NCBI GenBank assembly: GCA_003694425.1 | Contig: RFJX01000244.1 | Location: 1-7,957, forward strand | Reading direction: 5' to 3' | Source: Gammaproteobacteria bacterium | GTDB taxonomy: Bacteria > Pseudomonadota > Gammaproteobacteria > J113 | DNA: 7,957 nt | Shown: piece after piece, positions 6,690 to 7,957 of the stretch | How positions within the stretch are numbered: position 1 is the stretch's first letter | Layout of the letters: each line of letters starts with the position of its first letter | The notes under the pieces: model-generated | What the model saw: the letters and a program-made list of their open reading frames with translations, nothing else | Told to the model about the DNA's origin: nothing | The model's database searches: none | Position numbers and translations under genes: made by a program

Positions 6690-6702
6690 TACTGGTATTA
6701 CT
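6679..6702 (+). promoter_or_regulatory. TATTAC iterons: probable VapB operator
   Basis: TATTAC occurs three times, at 6681-6686, 6687-6692 and 6696-6701. The outer copies sit in near-palindromic 9-mers, AGTATTACT (6679-6687) and GGTATTACT (6694-6702), 15 bp apart. They overlap the -10 region and predicted start of transcription, where AbrB-fold antitoxins usually bind to repress their own operon. The repeats are seen directly; the binding is inferred. Confidence 0.5.
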
Positions 6703-6720
6703 TCCATCGGGCCTGTTGCT

Positions 6721-6948
6721 ATGCGGGTGACGACCAAGGGTCAGGTGACCATCCCCAAGGCGATTCGGGAACGGCTCGGAATTGCCCCCTACAGTGAGGT
6801 GGAGTTCGTGGTGGAGGGGGACCGGGTCATCCTGCGCAAGATCGCTGTAGGCCGCCCGCCGGGCCGGGAGCTGATCAGGCATCTCAGGGGCAGGGCGACG
6901 GTCTGTATGAGTACCGATGAGATCATGGCCCTGACGAGGGGCGGGTAG
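6721..6948 (+). CDS. vapB: VapB antitoxin, AbrB/SpoVT swapped-hairpin fold
   Basis: 75-residue antitoxin, normal for VapB. Residues 1-40 (MRVTTKGQVTIPKAIRERLG, then VEFVVEGDRVILRK) are the AbrB-type DNA-binding domain, which dimerises by swapping hairpins. The C-terminal MSTDEIMALTRG (about 63-74) is the segment that inserts into the active site of PIN toxins in VapBC pairs. ATG 6721 is chosen because the domain begins there; the open frame continues upstream into the SDR gene but without any domain. The ribosome site is weak (GGG at 6709-6711). The toxin start follows after 2 bp. It should repress its own promoter at the TATTAC repeats. Confidence 0.94.
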   Translation: MRVTTKGQVTIPKAIRERLGIAPYSEVEFVVEGDRVILRKIAVGRPPGRELIRHLRGRATVCMSTDEIMALTRGG

Positions 6949-6950
6949 CG

Positions 6951-7355
6951 TTGCCGGACTATCTCGTCGACAGCAATGTCCTTCTCGACATCCTGGAGGA
7001 TGACCCCCGCTGGTTCGACTGGTCCGCGCAGGTGCTGGCTGCCGCGGCGGACAGCGGCAGCCTCTCCATCAATCCGGTGATCTATGCGGAGGTATCCATC
7101 GGCTTTCAGCGCATCGAGGAACTCGAAGCGGTGTTACCGCCGGACCGTTTCCAGCGCCGGCCGTTACCCTGGGAGGCCGCCTTTCTTGCGGGCAAGTGTT
7201 TCCTGCGCTATCGGACAGGTGGAGGAAACCGCCGTTCACCCCTTCCGGATTTCTTCATCGGCGCCCATGCCGCCGTCGAGAATCTGTGTCTCATCACCCG
7301 GGATGCCGCGCGTTACCGGAGTTACTTTCCATCGCTGGAACTGATCGCACCCTGA
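6951..7355 (+). CDS. vapC: PIN-domain ribonuclease toxin (VapC), TTG start
   Basis: A 134-residue PIN-domain RNase, toxin partner of the AbrB-type VapB just upstream. The acidic residues expected for metal binding are D7 (LVDSNVLLD), E47 (VIYAEVSIGF), D100 (LPDFFIGAHA) and D118 (ITRDAARY), so it looks catalytically intact. It differs from the first toxin of the window in length, motif context and antitoxin class, so the two are not recent duplicates. TTG 6951 is the only start codon after the frame opens at 6921 that keeps D7; GAGGGG at 6936-6941 is the ribosome site, 9 bp upstream. The RNA target is unknown. The next polysaccharide gene starts 31 bp after its stop without a visible terminator. 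Confidence 0.94.
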   Translation: MPDYLVDSNVLLDILEDDPRWFDWSAQVLAAAADSGSLSINPVIYAEVSIGFQRIEELEAVLPPDRFQRRPLPWEAAFLAGKCFLRYRTGGGNRRSPLPDFFIGAHAAVENLCLITRDAARYRSYFPSLELIAP

Positions 7356-7386
7356 TCCATGACGCGAAGCACGGCAGTGGCTCCGC

Positions 7387-7957
7387 ATGATCCCGGACAC
7401 CGGGCCCGGGCATGATCCGCTTCCGATGCTGCTGCTGCTCTTCTCCTGCTTTCTCTCCTCCCTGGCCCTGACCTGGGCCGTGCGGCGCTATGCCCTGCGC
7501 CGCAGCCTGCTGGACATCCCCAACGAACGCAGTTCGCACGCGGTACCGACGCCGCGGGGCGGAGGACTGGCCATCGCCGTGACCGCGCTGGCTACGCTCC
7601 TGGAGCTGGCGCCGCGCGGCGACGGCGATGCCTCGCTGGCGCTGGCCCTGGGCGGGGGCGCCCTCGCGGCGCTGATCGGCTGGATCGACGACCACCGCGA
7701 CCTGGCCCCCACGCCGCGCCTGCTGGTGCAGCTCGGTGCCGGGATCTGGGCGCTGGGCTGGCTGGGCGGGCTGCCGGAGATCGACTTCGGCTTCTTCCGC
7801 CTACACGCCGGGGCGCCGGGCGGCCTGCTGGCCCTGCTAGGGATCGTCTGGATGACCAATCTCTACACTTTCATGGACGGGACCGATGGCCTGGCCGCGG
7901 CCCAGGCGGTCACCGCGGCCGGGACCGGCGGGCTGCTGCTGATGCAGCACGGCGCCC
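7387..7957 (+). CDS. WecA/WbpL-family polyprenyl-phosphate sugar-1-phosphate transferase (3' end cut by window)
   Basis: The first 190 codons of a polytopic membrane enzyme that moves a HexNAc-1-phosphate from a UDP-sugar to undecaprenyl phosphate, starting O-antigen or capsule repeat units (MraY/WecA/WbpL superfamily). The first membrane segment is near residues 14-31 (MLLLLFSCFLSSLALTWAV). It is followed by DIPNERSSHAVPTPRGGG (about 43-60), a family hallmark, by GWIDDHRDLAPTPRLLVQL (about 98-116) carrying the Asp pair needed for metal binding, and by NLYTFMDGTDGLAAA (about 158-172), where Thr stands in the usually hydrophobic slot of MDGxDG. The frame has a TGA at 7360-7362. ATG 7387 is the first start and ATG 7426, at the edge of the first membrane segment, is a reasonable alternative; neither has a strong ribosome site. 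Family relatives in Pseudomonas (WbpL) sit directly after a WbpV-like SDR, as here apart from the inserted toxin-antitoxin pair. Confidence 0.92.
   Translation, partial: MIPDTGPGHDPLPMLLLLFSCFLSSLALTWAVRRYALRRSLLDIPNERSSHAVPTPRGGGLAIAVTALATLLELAPRGDGDASLALALGGGALAALIGWIDDHRDLAPTPRLLVQLGAGIWALGWLGGLPEIDFGFFRLHAGAPGGLLALLGIVWMTNLYTFMDGTDGLAAAQAVTAAGTGGLLLMQHGA

Noticed and set aside
5031..7355. The two TA modules as a tandem duplication
   Set aside because: The antitoxins belong to different folds (Phd/YefM versus AbrB), and the toxins share only the PIN acidic residues, not overall sequence.
4954..7386. Insertion sequence or integron-like boundaries around the TA modules
   Set aside because: No transposase, no terminal inverted repeats, no obvious target duplication and no attC-like site could be seen at the module edges.

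Overview
This window is a high-GC stretch of bacterial DNA in which every gene reads on the + strand. It lies inside a surface-polysaccharide (O-antigen, capsule or exopolysaccharide) biosynthesis locus. The gene content and the order 'WbpV-like SDR then WbpL/WecA-like transferase' resemble loci of Gammaproteobacteria. The strong G/C bias at third codon positions would fit an environmental lineage such as Chromatiales/Ectothiorhodospiraceae. That placement is an inference from style, not a marker-gene result.

Block 1 (1-4953) is a tightly packed operon: the 3' part of a class I SAM methyltransferase, a GT4 glycosyltransferase, an AsnB-type glutamine amidotransferase, and a second GT4 glycosyltransferase. 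The last three junctions have either 6 bp between stop and start or overlaps of 13 and 4 bp, so translation is probably coupled. The first GT4 has no ATG/GTG/TTG at the expected start. It lies in the same frame as the methyltransferase, separated from it by a single TGA, and CTG at 702 is the best start candidate.

Block 2 (4968-5695) is a self-contained type II toxin-antitoxin module. It has its own promoter and palindromic operator, a Phd/YefM-family antitoxin, and a PIN-domain (VapC) toxin with a TTG start. Block 3 (5700-6665) is a single extended SDR (nucleotide-sugar 4-reductase/epimerase, WbpV-like) that starts 4 bp after the toxin stop. Block 4 (6662-7355) is a second, unrelated module: an AbrB-fold VapB antitoxin and another PIN toxin with a TTG start. 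Its perfect TTGACA -35 box overlaps the stop codon of the SDR gene, and TATTAC iterons sit at the -10. Block 5 (7387 to the window end) is the start of a polytopic WecA/WbpL-type polyprenyl-phosphate sugar-1-phosphate transferase.

Working picture: the transferase starts the repeat unit on undecaprenyl phosphate, the SDR makes one of the nucleotide sugars, the two GT4 enzymes extend the oligosaccharide, and the amidotransferase and methyltransferase decorate it. The most notable architecture is the placement of two different PIN-toxin addiction modules exactly at the gene boundaries on both sides of one sugar gene. Because of the tight spacing, they may also supply the promoters for the downstream polysaccharide genes. 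There is no stretch over 300 bp without a gene, and no RNA gene, IS, CRISPR or convincing terminator was seen.
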